Below, piece after piece: positions 23,893-35,363 of a stretch of DNA of 64,000 bases. The DNA comes from Symsagittifera roscoffensis (Eukaryota > Xenacoelomorpha > Acoela > Convolutidae): contig NC_087065.1 of NCBI RefSeq assembly GCF_963678635.1, positions 36,481,888 through 36,545,887 of the forward strand, given 5' to 3'. The notes beneath the pieces were generated by a model. That model worked only from the letters and a program-made list of their open reading frames with translations, did no database searches and was not told the origin of the DNA. The stretch's first letter is position 1. Each line of letters begins with the position of its first letter. Position numbers and translations under genes: made by a program.

Positions 23893-24959
23893 GTAGGGAC
23901 CAGGCTGAAAGTTCATGTGCAATACAGGCAAAATTAGACGCCATCTTGAGGAACTCAACGTCACAGGACAGGCCAGCAGCGGAGCGAACGCAAGGCAATA
24001 GAGTTGATTTCGTGGAACCACAACGGAGCAAACGGCAGTCAACACCGTTACCATTACCCCGGGATGCCGCGAGTACAGCACCGGGGGGCCAAAGCGATTA
24101 TGAAAAGTGGAACAGCAAACACAACGAGGGGTCCAGGGGACTCCACGACTCACAACAACGTGGGACCGGATGTCATGACATGGGCAAGCACCTGGGAAAT
24201 GATGAACAGGACACTAGAAGCCTTCGCCGCAAGGAACACCGACTCGAGTGACAGAGGAAGCAACAAATCCAGGAAAACTTTCAAAAAACCGAAAGAAATC
24301 AAGGATGATTCAGATGGATGCATTGACACTTGTGTAGAAGTCATGAGGTTGCACTTGGAACAAGACAACTTGAACGATGAGAGACAAGCATGCACAGCGA
24401 TACTCAGAAACTTGGAAGGCACGGCATTGAAATGCGTGGTGGCGAAGAAAGAAGACGAACGCGGACTGCGGATAAAATCTTCGAGATTTTGTTAAATCGA
24501 TTCGGGTCAGGCATGAAGGGTCATCAAGCGATGATGCGATTTGAAAAGAGAAGACAAAGGGACGATGAATCGATAGACAGGTTCCTAGATGATCTTGAGA
24601 GCTTGAGACGATGGAGTGACCCGGAAGAGTCCACCAATAGAAGGAACTTTAGCATCGCCTCAAAGTTCATTGATGGGGTAAAGAGTGATGACTTGAGAAC
24701 AATGTTAGCAACATACTATACATTGTCAAAAGACAGTGCACCGACTCCAGAACAGATGAGACAGAAGTCAAGAGAGTACATGCTAATGAAACCCAAGAAA
24801 TACTCGTACTCAGACAACAGGAATACACAGGGGGGAGTCAGCCACAAAGGTCGTCATGGTACAAGCCCAGAGATGACATGGACAAACGTAGATCATGCGC
24901 AAACTGCGGGTCAGCTGATCATCACGTGGCGGATTGCACAACATACAAGCAGGGCATGA
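23893..24959 (+). pseudogene. Element B gag capsid
   Basis: Two overlapping frames carry the capsid. 24004-24495 holds SDGCIDTCVEVMRLHLEQ and LEGTALKCVV; after a frameshift near 24460 the frame 24390-24959 continues with ILLNRFGSGMKGHQAMMRFE, ESIDRFLDDLESLRRW and FIDGVKSDDLRTML. This is the retrotransposon-Gag type layout (LEG.A block followed by a long helix region with R-Q and ES motifs). Clear match to A 14874-15350. Confidence 0.75.
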
Positions 24960-25105
24960 AGAGTTTGGGATATGCACCTGATGAGGAAGATATGAGCCAG
25001 ATGGAGGAACACGAATTCTATAGTGGCTTGATCATCAAAATAGGTGCAAGATGCTTCTTCTGCAACCAAGAGTGGCACTTCAGGATGGACTGTCCGTTGT
25101 TCTGA
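24878..25105 (+). pseudogene. Element B nucleocapsid with two CCHC zinc knuckles
   Basis: CANCGSADHHVADC and CFFCNQEWHFRMDC both fit C-x2-C-x4-H-x4-C exactly. They bind nucleic acid in Gag proteins. The frame differs from the capsid frame, so a frameshift lies near 24870. In A both knuckles have lost a ligand. Confidence 0.85.
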
Positions 25106-25352
25106 GAGGCAGTCAAGAACCAGAGTCACCCCAAACACAAGTTGGCGTTAGCAGCGGTGCAGAACCAGAGAAATAGACAAGGTGAATTTGAAACGAAAAA
25201 CTTGAAACACTTGGTGAATTTGAAACACCAAGTGCGGAACTGCCAACGAAAACAGTGAAAGCTGTAACGCAAGTAAATAGTGCAATAGAAGCCACGGCCA
25301 GGAACGCCCTAGAGATAAATTATGAGAAACGGCGGCGGAAGCTATCAATAAA

Positions 25353-27188
25353 GTGAAACAGGACCTGGCGGCGAAAGAAATAGAACAACGACTAAAGCAA
25401 GAGATCGAAAGACAGAAAATGAACGAGGCATTAGGTTTCTCGCAGTCAATACCAGAGGCTGAAGCGGGGTCGACAAAAAGTGGAAACTGCAACACTGTAA
25501 AAATGGTGACGGGGAAGCCATTCGGCATAACGAAGATCGGAGCCAGAATAATGTCAATAATCACCGTGGGCGGCCATGAGGTAACGAGAAACTTGAGCGA
25601 ACCCAGCGACCAGACAATAAGGCACATTGATGTGTACGCAGATTACTTGAGTGGTATAAGCCCACAAACGACTTCTAGAGCATTGAGGGCACTACTCACA
25701 AGAGGGGGTAGCAAGTCAGTCCGAGTTGATAACAGGTACACAGAAGCTTATGGTCCGCATGAGGTGATGCTAAATATAGATGGGATCAACATCTATACGA
25801 AAACAATGATAACATGTGATGAAGATCTAGTAGGCCAGATCTACGTAGGAAGAGAAGAGTTGAAAGTGAGATCGATTGGACACTGCGCCATGCTTGAGGA
25901 AGATGCAATGCACACCGGGACAGAGGCAGATATATCAGCACATGTGCTCGACATAAGTGGCAAGAAGACTCAGTTACGTGGGTTACTTGATATGGGAGCG
26001 GTCTTGAGTGTTATACCAATCGAAACTTGGGAACGAATGGGCTTCAACAAAAATGATTTGATAGACTCGAGAATACGGTTGTCAGCTGCAAACAAAGGGG
26101 CGCTGAGGGTCCTGGGCGGAACGCCAATAATAGGCCTAAATCTGGGGGAACGCAACCTCTGGATGAGCTTTCGTGTGGTAGAAAACCTAGATGACTCTGA
26201 CCAATTCGTTTTAGGCAGAGACTTCATCAGGAACTTCGATGTAACGATTGATGTAAACAACACAACGTTCAGGATACGGAACCTGGATAGGAGGTACGCA
26301 ATTAAACCGGTAAATTTAATAATGGCGAATGAGAACAAAGCACCGGTATTCTTGAGTAGGAGGGTGAGGCTAAAGGCGAACGAAGCGGCGATCGTAAGCT
26401 TGCGAATGAAAAACTACAATGAACTAAGTGACAACAAGCAGGTATGCATAGTCCCAAATCCAAATAGTCAAAGTGCTGCTGTTTTAGGAAGATCCTTCTC
26501 GATAACAAAGAGCGGTCTCTGCGTCAGTGTCTTGTTGAATACTCTTGACATACCAACCACGATACAGAGGGGGAGGAAGCTGGGATATGCTTTATCAGTA
26601 AAAACTCGATATGAAATGACTGAAAACCAAAAACAAAATGAAGTTGTTGATTGTACCAATCATAAGGACAAAATTTGTATCTTGAGACGATTGAAGAAAA
26701 TAAAAGGTTCATCAGGTCTTGTGAATTCACTCAAGTCAGAGACAGACGATGGGCTATCGAGCTGTTCGAATTTTCCGGAACGGCCCACACTAGATGAAAT
26801 GCAGAGTGACAAACCGGTCCTACCAGAAATTGAACATTTAAGAGGCAAGATAACGGACGAACACCTCGAAGCCATCAAGGACGTATTAGAGCGGACCGAG
26901 GAAGTTTTTTCGAGACATAAGCCAGACATCGGGTGTTGTAATTTTGTTGAGCATGAAATAGAACTTGAAGAGAATGCGGTACCGCCCAGGGAGGGGGCGA
27001 GGCGCATGACCCCACACAAATCGGATGCGTGTAGAAAAGAGATCGAAACGCTACTAGAGTATGATATGATAGAACCATCCAAATCACCGTGGGCGTGTGG
27101 AGTAGTGATGGCCAAAAAGAAAGGCGACCATTTGAGGTTTTGTTGTGACTTTCGATACCTGAACTCCGTCACGGTGAAGGATGCCTAA
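25353..27188 (+). pseudogene. Element B pol: aspartic protease and RT N-terminus
   Basis: A 611-codon open frame. The protease is around residues 200-320: LLDMGAVLSVIP where the family has D-T/S-G-A; here the Thr/Ser is Met (residue 214), which fits an ACG to ATG change, and the flap/second-half block FVLGRDFIRNFDV is present. The C-terminal part has RT block HEIELEENAVPPREGARRM, IEPSKSPWACGVVMAKKK and FCCDFRYLN. It ends at a TAA (27186-27188) exactly where A has the Tyr codon of DAYPIPR, so this is a nonsense mutation and not the natural end. Processing and cDNA synthesis enzymes of the particle. Confidence 0.85.
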
Positions 27189-27800
27189 CCCATACCTAGG
27201 ATTGATGAGAGCCTCTGGAAGTTAGGTGATGCAAAGTTTTTTACGACTCTTGATTTAGGTTCGGCCTTCTGGCAGGTACCGCTCAGGAAGCAGGACAGGG
27301 ACAAGACAGGGTTCGCCTGCGAGTTGGGTCTGTTTCAATGGAAACGGATTCCGTTTGGTCTTTGCAATGCCACCGCCACATTTCAGCGGTTGATGGCACA
27401 CGCGCTGATAGGTGTGCCGAAGAAGTACGGCAACTGGTAATATGCCATGTGGATGACGTGGTAATAGCGACGCCCACACTAGAAGACCACATTGAGAGAC
27501 TTGACGAGGTTTTTGCGTGTATGAAGAGGTCGGGGCTAAAATGTAAAGCATCAAAGTGCGAGATACTCAAGGATTCGATAAAATACTTGGGCAGGATGGT
27601 GGACAGGCACGGCATCAGACCAGATCCAGATGCAGTAGAAGCAGTTCTAACTTGGAAATCGCCAAAAACGGAACACCAATTGATGAGCTTCCTGGGTTTT
27701 GCGAATTACTACAGAGAATTCATCAAAGGCTATGCAGACAAGGTATACCCGATGCAACAGTTAATGAGACACAAGGGCAAGAAGTTCACGTGGAACAACG
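27189..27800 (+). pseudogene. Element B reverse transcriptase palm and thumb
   Basis: Continues from 27189 with IPRIDESL, LDLGSAFWQVPLRKQDR and IPFGLCNATATFQRLM. A 1-nt deletion near 27437 moves the frame, after which VICHVDDVVIATPTLEDH is read: the catalytic Asp pair is kept but the usual Tyr/Phe before x-D-D is His. Then KCEILKDSIKYLG and FLGFANYYREFIKGY. A further frameshift near 27790 leads into RNase H. Confidence 0.85.
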
Positions 27801-28264
27801 CAGCAGAAGAATAAAGAAAGAGTTGTGCGAGGCACCAGTACTAGGGATGCCAACAGAGAAAGGGATGTACGTGCTGGACACGGATGCGTCGGTAGTAGCG
27901 ATTTCTGGAATTCTCCATCAGGAACAAGAATGGAACGGGAAAACAGTCTTGAGACCAATAGCGTTTGGGAGCAAAGTCTTAAGTGACACAGAAATGAAGT
28001 ACGGGGCACCGAAAGCAGAGATGTTCGCGGTGGTTACCTTTGTCGAGAAATATAGAGCATACCTAGGCAGCGAGCCATTCAAGCTGCGAGTCGACAACAG
28101 GGGCTAAGCTGGCTGAAGACGTACTCAATAGACCAAAGTTACATTGGGAGGTGGATAGTTCGCCTGGATGGGTACAACATGATAATTGAGCATAGAACAC
28201 GAGACAAACATCAAAACGCTGACAGCTTGAGTAAGAAGACGGAGTTCGACGAGAGACAAGAATA
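27801..28264 (+). pseudogene. Element B RNase H
   Basis: VLDTDASVVAISGILHQEQE carries the first catalytic Asp, YGAPKAEMFAVVTFVEKY the Glu region, and LRVDNRG the third Asp, at which point TAA stops the frame (28105-28107). The rest (IIEHRTRDKHQNADSLSKK) is visible in another frame at about 28170-28260. Removes RNA from the RNA-DNA hybrid during cDNA synthesis. Confidence 0.8.
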
Positions 28265-29246
28265 GAGGGAGGCAGATAGACCTGAAATCAAGGATGGCTT
28301 CTCATTCATGGATAAGGAAACGTACGACAGTCTTCCACTCACGAGATGGCTAGACAAATCAGGCAAACCAATAGAAGATCACCCCGAATTACCAAAAGAA
28401 CCTCCGGAGAAAACAATCTTGAAGAAGAACCGAGGGATGCCGATAGGGATAATACTCAAGTCAAAGATTGTGAGGGAGACGCTCAAGGCAAAAGGCTATG
28501 ATCTTAACCAGGTAGAAACGGAAGATGCACAAATAGATGATGACTTAAGGAGGTTACTCGAGAAACTAGCAGATGATAAACCCGTGATCCAGGAAAAGGG
28601 TAAGGAGGAACCGGAGGTCACAATACTGCGAAGGAGCGAGATAGTTAGTGATAAAAGCACCTCGAAGGTGACTAACCCTGATGGGAAGTCGTGCAGTCAC
28701 TGGTTGAAAAAATCCCTGACGACATACTTGAACAGACTCGGGTTAGGAAAAAGAAAGTGGCGTTCAAGGAAGAAGCTGAATACCTGGGACTAGGTCAAGA
28801 GTCCGGGAAGTGGTCCACGTCCACGGAGGAAGAGGATACTGAAGAAGGAAATTTGGGATGAGGACTCGGATGAGAGCAGCGACAATCAGGATAGTCTATG
28901 CATGATATTGGCGGAAGAGAAGATTAGACACCGTGACAGGGAACTACAAACAGATCCATCCGCAGGAACGTACAATTTGGACGTACAAGAAGTACGAGGA
29001 GGTGAAGAACTTGAAAGAATTGCAGTTTCGAGGAAACCATTCAGGAAACTATCATGCAACTCAAATGTCAGAACAAATCTAGTGCCAGAAGATGATAAGA
29101 AGATCGTGAAGAGGATAATATGCGTGAAGCTGAATGATGACATCCACAACCCTGGGGAAATGAATGGACAAATCATGGCACTAAAGGAACATGTCAAGGC
29201 GAGATATAGGCTGTCGGACCTGATATGAGCCCAAAAGAATGACAAG
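28265..29246 (+). pseudogene. Element B RNase H-integrase linker
   Basis: Frames 28308-28793 and 28902-29228 encode a charged linker with LTRWLDKSGKPIEDHPELP (conserved in A). The stop at 29226-29228 is TGA where A reads an Arg codon in RYRLSELLRAQRND, so it is a nonsense change inside pol. Confidence 0.65.
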
Positions 29247-30628
29247 ATGACAAGTAACCTCTCCAAATGGATCCGGACGGGGTCCAAGGAGAAAGGGGAA
29301 CTCGAAGAGGAGAGCTACAAGATCTTGAGCCAGTTCTACAAAGAAAAGAGAGATTTACTCTATCACACAGCTGACGGGGTGGTAGCGTGTAAGAGAAAAG
29401 ATGAGGAGAAGATTTTACACAAGCACAACCTCATCATACTACCACAATTGTATCAGACAGAGGTGTTGTTCAGATCGCACGATCAGATGGGGCACCAGGG
29501 GATAGACAAGGTGCAACAAAGAATACTTTACAGGTTTGACTGGCCAGGATTGAGGAAAGCTTGCGAGAGATGGGTAAATGCATGCCTGGCATGCCTGCAA
29601 GTAAGAGACCCAAGGAAGATGAAATTCCCACTCAAGTCAGTTGAAAGCTCAGAATTTATTGAAGTGGTGCAGATAGACCATCAAAAAATCTGCATGGCGG
29701 AGTCGGGGTATAACCAGATACTGTTATAATAGACCACTTCACAAAGTTGGCAGAAGCAGTGCCGTGTCAAACAGCCTCAGCAGAGGAGACGTGTGACCAC
29801 CTGATAACTCATTGGATATCGAGGTATGGTTGTCCAATGACTTTTCAGTCAGACAACGGCAAGGCCTTTGTGGGGGATTTGACCAAAGAATTAATGAAGA
29901 GGTCACACATTGCACAAGCACACTCAACGACTTACCATCCTCAGACCAACGGGCTGGTAGAGAGACAGAATAGAACGTTGGTGAACATGTTGAGGGTATA
30001 CTGCTCAAGATACATGACAGACTGGGATAAATATCTGCCGCAAGTCGTAGGGGCGTACAACAGTACGCAACACTCAACAACGGGCATCACTCCTTTCATG
30101 ATGTTGACGGGCAGCGAGAGAGCAATGCCCCTGACATTCTTTTACCCAGAATAGGAAGGGAAGAGGACGTCGCCTCACGCTTAAGTGAAAGAAGCGATCA
30201 GGAGACAGCAGGAACTAAACGAGCTATGCAGGAGGAACACTGCGCAAGCACAAAGGAGACAGCACAAGAAATATGATGAAAAGATACTACAGGCGAAGCC
30301 ATATGAGGTGGTGCAGTACGTGTGGGTCTTCCAGAATGTCATACCGCCCAAGGGAACAAAGAAACTACTCAAGAAATGGAGAGGACCATTCATGATAACG
30401 GAAGTACATCAACAAGGACGGTTCTACCGCTTGAGTACTGGGCGAGCAGCACATTATGAAAATCTGAAGCCTCATGTCCCATCCCCAGAGGACTGGTGTA
30501 TACCAAAGGACATGGAGGGACTTGAGTACCTACTGGTGGAGCCAGCATGTGAAGTGAACGAAAGAGGCACCAGAGATAAAAATGATGGCAATGAGAACTT
30601 GAGTTTGGATGACAATGAAAAAAAATAG
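29247..30628 (+). pseudogene. Element B integrase
   Basis: 29247-29729 has the HHCC domain (SHDQMGHQGIDKVQQRIL, then ACLACLQ) and the first catalytic Asp (VVQIDHQKIC). After a frameshift at about 29725 the core continues at 29747-30154 with FQSDNGKAFVGDL and, 35 residues on, NGLVERQNRT (D-35-E). Two stops, TAG 30152-30154 and TAA 30182-30184, are in frame at positions that are Tyr in A. 30185-30628 gives the C-terminus KKWRGPFMITEVHQQGRF, a GPF/Y module. Confidence 0.88.
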
Positions 30629-31206
30629 AAGCGGACTCTGAAGCGGAATCTTTTGTGGAAGAAGACTGGAACGATCCGGAGCAAGGTGAGGTGCCAAAGT
30701 GGACAGAACCAGATCTGTCGATACCAGCGGGGACAAGGAGTGGCAATCGCAAACGGACAGGCATGAGGTACAACAGGTACGGAGACGATTTTCTGATCGA
30801 TAAGATACAGCCGGATGGCCTAAGCAAAGAGCTACTAAGTGTGGGCGAACTGACAGCTGATGATGAATGGCAAATCATCAATGACAATGAACACTACCCA
30901 CAGGAAGACTACTCGACACCAGAGCGGGAGACGGATTTGGAACAGAGCGGGATAGAGAGGAGGGAGAATACGAACTTGAGGATATTAGAATGGATGCGCG
31001 ATGTCAAGAACGGAAGCGACGAAGGACAAAGCATACAATAAGTTGACGTATCAGCGGGAAAGCACATGAAAACGGAAAATCCCCTCTTCGGCTGGACGGC
31101 AACAGACAGGCTGCTTGACAATTCAGACCCAGCATCATCGACGGGGACGTCGATAAATATTTTTGTCCGGGGAGTGGGGGTAGGACTTACCCACACCAAA
31201 AAATAA
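30629..31206 (+). pseudogene. Element B acidic pol tail
   Basis: Read at 30655-31041 and onward to a TAA at 31204-31206. Acidic, with YGDDFLIDKI, ILEWMRDV and GVGLTHT blocks shared with A 9732-10469. The stop overlaps the ATG of the macro ORF as TAATG (31204-31208), an arrangement compatible with termination-reinitiation. Confidence 0.55.
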
Positions 31207-31805
31207 TGATAAAGAAACTCAGGGAAGTGAGAGAAACGAATGGACTGGAACTGGATGGGGAGGAGGCTGAGCCTACCATAGGACGGAATTTCAAAACGAA
31301 GTTTGAAAGACCAAACGAATACTCGGAAAACATCCTGATAACGGATAGTGACTTCATTCTGTCAGACAGGACTAGCGCAATCTGTATCACGGCGGACATG
31401 AGTTTCAAATCAAGACTGGAGGCCGACTTCAAGAGAGAGTACCAGAACGTGGAGTTTCTGTTTAGACAGAGACCGGGGCTGGGAGGAATGGCTGCGCTTC
31501 CACCATCAGTAGCACAAGTCCCAGGCAAATACCTGTGCTTCCTAGTGACGAGGGTCAATGACAGGAACACGATCGATCCTGAACACGTGATGTTGGCACT
31601 AACAAGACCCAAACAGGGGCAAGTTAAACCCAAGGTAACTATACGCTATCCTACACGTGGTCTTCGCGGAAACGGAGATAATGGTACATCTGCACAAGAA
31701 ATACTACTTGAGCATCGCCTGAATCGGGTACATGGGGGTCTCGAGTTGGGTATGAAGGGATCTCGAGTTGGGTATTGGGGCACGGCACAGGTAACAGGAT
31801 CTTAA
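31206..31805 (+). pseudogene. Element B macro-domain protein, TARG1-like (truncated)
   Basis: N-terminal 48 residues precede a macro domain: ILITDSDFILSDRTSAICIT, ADMSFKSRLEADFKREYQ, GGMAALPPS, PGKYLCFLVTR and an HVMLALTR helix, as in A. Around 31605-31615 the copy has lost about 18 codons (those covering LRAFLVEMEVKELSLPAY in A) and changed frame; the remaining C-terminal part (DPNRGKLNP, VVFAETEIMVHLHKKYY) is read in another frame with one stop, ending at a TGA at the same place as A's stop. Intact ancestor would be about 200 residues. The ORF as printed has an out-of-frame tail after residue 135. Family members bind or hydrolyse ADP-ribose; see the A copy for the missing catalytic residues. 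Confidence 0.6.
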
Positions 31806-32212
31806 AGGTGATTGGCATGACAATTAACTTTTAAATGATTGATGGTGCTAAAACATAAAATGAATCTGCATGCTTTTAGAAAACTTCCAATTGAACTATT
31901 TTAGTAGAACAGAAAGGAAAAAGTTTTAGTATAGTGGCAAGGGGGGGTTTAAGGTTAGGAAATTAGCGTGATAGTCTAAAGATCAAGTGTTATTTTCAGA
32001 TTGATTTGGTAAAGTCAAATTGACTACCCAACTACACTCAATTGAAAGAAAAGAAGTCCTCGAACGAACACACAAGTTGAACAACGCTTCAAGAAGTTAA
32101 TTCTCAAGTACTCAAGTTGGTACGCTAATACTCAAGTTAGTAAGGTAGTTCTCAAGTTGGTAAGGTAGTTCTCAAGTTGCAAGGTAGTTCACAAGTTGGT
32201 TAATACTCAACC
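31806..32212 (+). other. Element B non-coding spacer with acceptor-like site and short repeats
   Basis: 407 nt without coding potential. TATTTTCAG at 31991-31999 is a strong acceptor-like sequence 213 nt before the SGNH ORF. From about 32103 to 32205 an imperfect 20-nt unit (GTTCTCAAGTTGGTAAGGTA) is repeated four to five times just upstream of the ATG. Same position as the spacer in A. Confidence 0.55.
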
Positions 32213-33976
32213 ATGGCAGATAATAATACTCAATCGATGGCAGATCGATTCTGGAATTCCATGTCATCGGCTCTGAAAAGGCCCACACTTGATGAGCTAT
32301 ACAGACGCCTGAGGGATCTGGATTACACCCAAGTGGGTGAGAGAATGGCGGTGATGCTGAACGCCATCCTCCAATTGGAAGAACAGGGCGAATGCCGGGA
32401 GTCTGCAACAGAAGCGGTTCTAATGGTCGGCTACACCACTGATGGAATATCCAACCAAGAGCAAACCAGATGGCTGTCCTGGAACGTGGATGGAGGAATA
32501 AGGGGATTCGTCTTGGCAAGGAACCCTGGCTTGGGCAACAACACCGAGTATGGCACAGGGGAGTTCCCACTTACGATCAGACCATCAGCAAGATCTACGG
32601 GCCAGATCACGAGTAAGATGCCATCGATGACGCGAGCGCAACAAACGGGAAAAGCGTATCCGGACCTCAGTACTCTGAAGAGAGAACTTGAGAGGACTCA
32701 GCGGGAGACGAACAAAGCGAACCTCGACCGGTATCAAGCGAAGCTTGAGAGAGATCAGGCAAATCTGGAGAGAGATCAAGCGGTCGTCGAAAAGGACCAA
32801 GCGCGGAGGGAACTTGATATGCTGAAGGCCGAGCATCTACAAGAACAAAGGGTGCGAGGGAATGCCGCGAATTGTGAACAGCTGAAGTCGGAACTTGAGA
32901 GAATCCAGCAACGACAACGCGAGCTCGATATGCAGAAGGGAGCCAGGCCTAAGGAGCGAATGGCTACCGGGTCAAGGCCAGAGTCGCGTATGGAGGTGGA
33001 CGAAGCTCCCAGATCGAAGGGACGATTTAACCTTGACCGCGCGGCTCAGGAGCATATGAATGAGGGGTTGGAGGTATGGATACCAACTGAGTCAACGTCC
33101 TCCCTGCGTGGCCTAGAGACACAAACGATACGTCCATTGATGGACGTCGCACTGCCTAGGTATACCCCAAGTTCAACCCCGAGCGGTAGTCAGTTAAGCG
33201 GCAGCTCGTCACGTCTGAAAGAATTGAACGAGAGGCTACAACTAAGGAATCGTAAGAGCCCGGCAAGAGTGGAGCTACCCCCGACGTGGAGGGAGCAACC
33301 TATCAGGAGTGTGGTAATCTCAAGATACAAGAAAAACACGGAAGGCAGATACCACAGGCACAATCGCATGGATTGGAGCACGGCACAAAGAGTCAGGAGG
33401 GATTGCTTCCATGACGCGGCTTGGGTGGAATACCTCAAGCAGCCACGTGTGCCAGAGGGGGCGGTCCACCTAATCGTATGGGACAGCCTGCTGCGGGTGC
33501 TGACCCGGATTCAATCACATTGGCAAACGGGGATCATGAGTTTCGCTGGAGCTGCGACGCCACAGATATTGGCATCACTTGAGATGCTAGGGATGGCAAG
33601 AGTATAAACGGTGACTCTAATGATCGGGACGAATGACGTGTCCAGGGGGGAGTCCAGGAAGGTGATGAAGCTACATGACAAAATGAGCTGCATCCTTGAG
33701 GAATTACGGATTCAAATGGATCCTGCCATTCTCACGGTGTGTACCATTCCCTACAGCATGAAGGCGGACCAACACGCGATGGAGATGAACAAGAAGGTGC
33801 GAAACCTGAACGAAATAATCAGGCAAATACATCAAAGGAGTGTCCTTCCCGTTGGATTACTGGACGTAGCCGAGCAGATGGAGCGATCTGTATTCCCCGA
33901 CGATGCATCCTCAGACGGGATCCACTTTGACAGGCCTAAGGGAGTGGAATGGTTGAATGATGTCAACCACCTCTAA
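32213..33976 (+). pseudogene. Element B coiled-coil protein with C-terminal SGNH hydrolase domain
   Basis: The ATG at 32213 has a good context (ACCATGG) and opens 464 codons, ending in a TAA at 33605-33607; the same frame goes on to 33976, so the ancestral protein was about 587 residues. Residues about 155-242 are a coiled coil with repeated ERDQA units. The C-terminal domain has SGNH blocks: VWDSLLRVL (Ser 425; Gly replaced by Trp, GDS in A), LMIGTNDVSRG (block III, 472-475) and DGIHFD (Asp 568, His 571). SGNH hydrolases cleave esters of lipids or sugars; esterase domains are also known in ORF1 of some CR1 LINEs. The premature TAA lies between blocks I and III. The final stop is conserved with A. 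Confidence 0.75.
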
Positions 33977-34083
33977 ATCCGCCTTTCTTTAACTCAAGAA
34001 GTTTATCCAGTCGCCTGGGAGCGACGGCCGATTCTAGAGACAGCTCGAGGAGTAGCCGGACAGGATTACCAGGTGCCGCACCC

Positions 34084-35363
34084 ATGGAGGCCGAGGAGGC
34101 AACGTCATCAACACCTCAGAGTTCGGTAGTATCCTCGGTGGTAGTGGTGGAGAGCAAGAGGGTGGAGAGACCAGCGGAGACCAGTAGGTCGAGATATCTG
34201 GAGAAGGTAAAAGAGCTGAACTTGCAAGATCTGGAGTGCAGGCAAGAGTTGGCGGAAGCTTTGGGTCTTGAGCGAGTGTCACATGAAGACTTGGGTAGAC
34301 ACCAGTGCGTGGACTGGTTGAAGGCTCACGAGACGCATTTCTCAAGAGCGAAAATAATGGAGACGGCGGATCTGACCGGGATTCCCACAAAATCGGTCAT
34401 GGGACCATCAATTACAGGCCTCTCAAGTTGCTGGGGAGTCCGGGACTCATAGTGGAGCCCCCCAAACATCGAACGAGCATTGCCAGAATTAGGTTGGCAA
34501 CTCCAGCACAGTTGAGGGTGGTGGACAAACTGTTGGACCCAAGGGAAATGGAACTGCCGGACGCCGCTTATGAAGGCACGAGGTTGGCAGACGATCCTAG
34601 ATACGGAAAACCCTGCGGGAGCACCCAATTGGCCAAAACCTTGGCAGTTCACGACAGAGCAGATCCAGCTGCTGCGAGGGTGGTCATCATAGCGGGATCG
34701 GACTTCGAGGGAACGTCTCCCAAGTTGTTCTGGCCGGAGACTTTGATATACTCACTGCCAGGAGCTGAGCTGAACCAAATGTTAACCTTGGTGGTAGCAA
34801 TAAAATCGGAGATGCCTTGCGAGCCCGAGCTACTACTGTTTGCGGAAATGAATGACCACTTGCATGCGACGGGGTTTCTTGAGCAGCTCAAGGGTGATGA
34901 ACCGGCGCCGAAGAGAATCTGGGAAGCTATTCAGACGTTATTTGCAGCAATGAATGAGGTACAGGAGAACGTTACCTCACGATTTGGTTCTAAGACAAGA
35001 GTGGTGCTCACGACGTCCCCCGGGTACGCGAGCATGCCTCCTGCTCTGCAATTTGTATATGCGGTCTTGATCTTAATAGCCGAGGGGAATGGATGGCGTA
35101 TCCTGATGGCAGCTCCCAATCGAGAGTTGGAACCGACGAACTTGAGGCTTCGCAAGTCAGAACTGGCGGCGGCGTGGGCGGATGTGTCCCACGCGTTGAG
35201 GGTCTTCTATGAGTTAGCAGATATCCTCATTGTATTGGACGAGGTCCTCTTGCTGGCGATATCGAACCTCGCCAGACAACTCAAGCGCAGTCCGGTTATA
35301 GGGGACGATCATCCAATAATAATTCACCTGACGTCCAACTGTGGTTTCGAAGCATGGAATTGA
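34084..35363 (+). pseudogene. Element B second SGNH-like segment (start of accessory polyprotein)
   Basis: Starts with ATG at 34084 (CCCATGG context), frame 34084-34410, then a frameshift near 34410 into 34305-35363. Blocks shared with A: VDWL, ADLTGIP, ARVVIIAGSDFEG, LLFAEMNDHLHATGFL (resembling SGNH block III), SPGY and AAPNRELEP, SELAAAWADVSHALR. A frameshift at about 35310 moves the frame to 35354-35722, since the A protein is continuous there (LWFRSME block). No clear GDS Ser block, so the family call is tentative. Confidence 0.5.

Noticed and set aside
23128-30184. In-frame stops in gag-pol as a sign of an alternative genetic code or programmed readthrough
   Set aside because: TAA, TAG and TGA all occur, at positions that are ordinary Tyr or Arg codons in A, mixed with frameshifts; this is decay.
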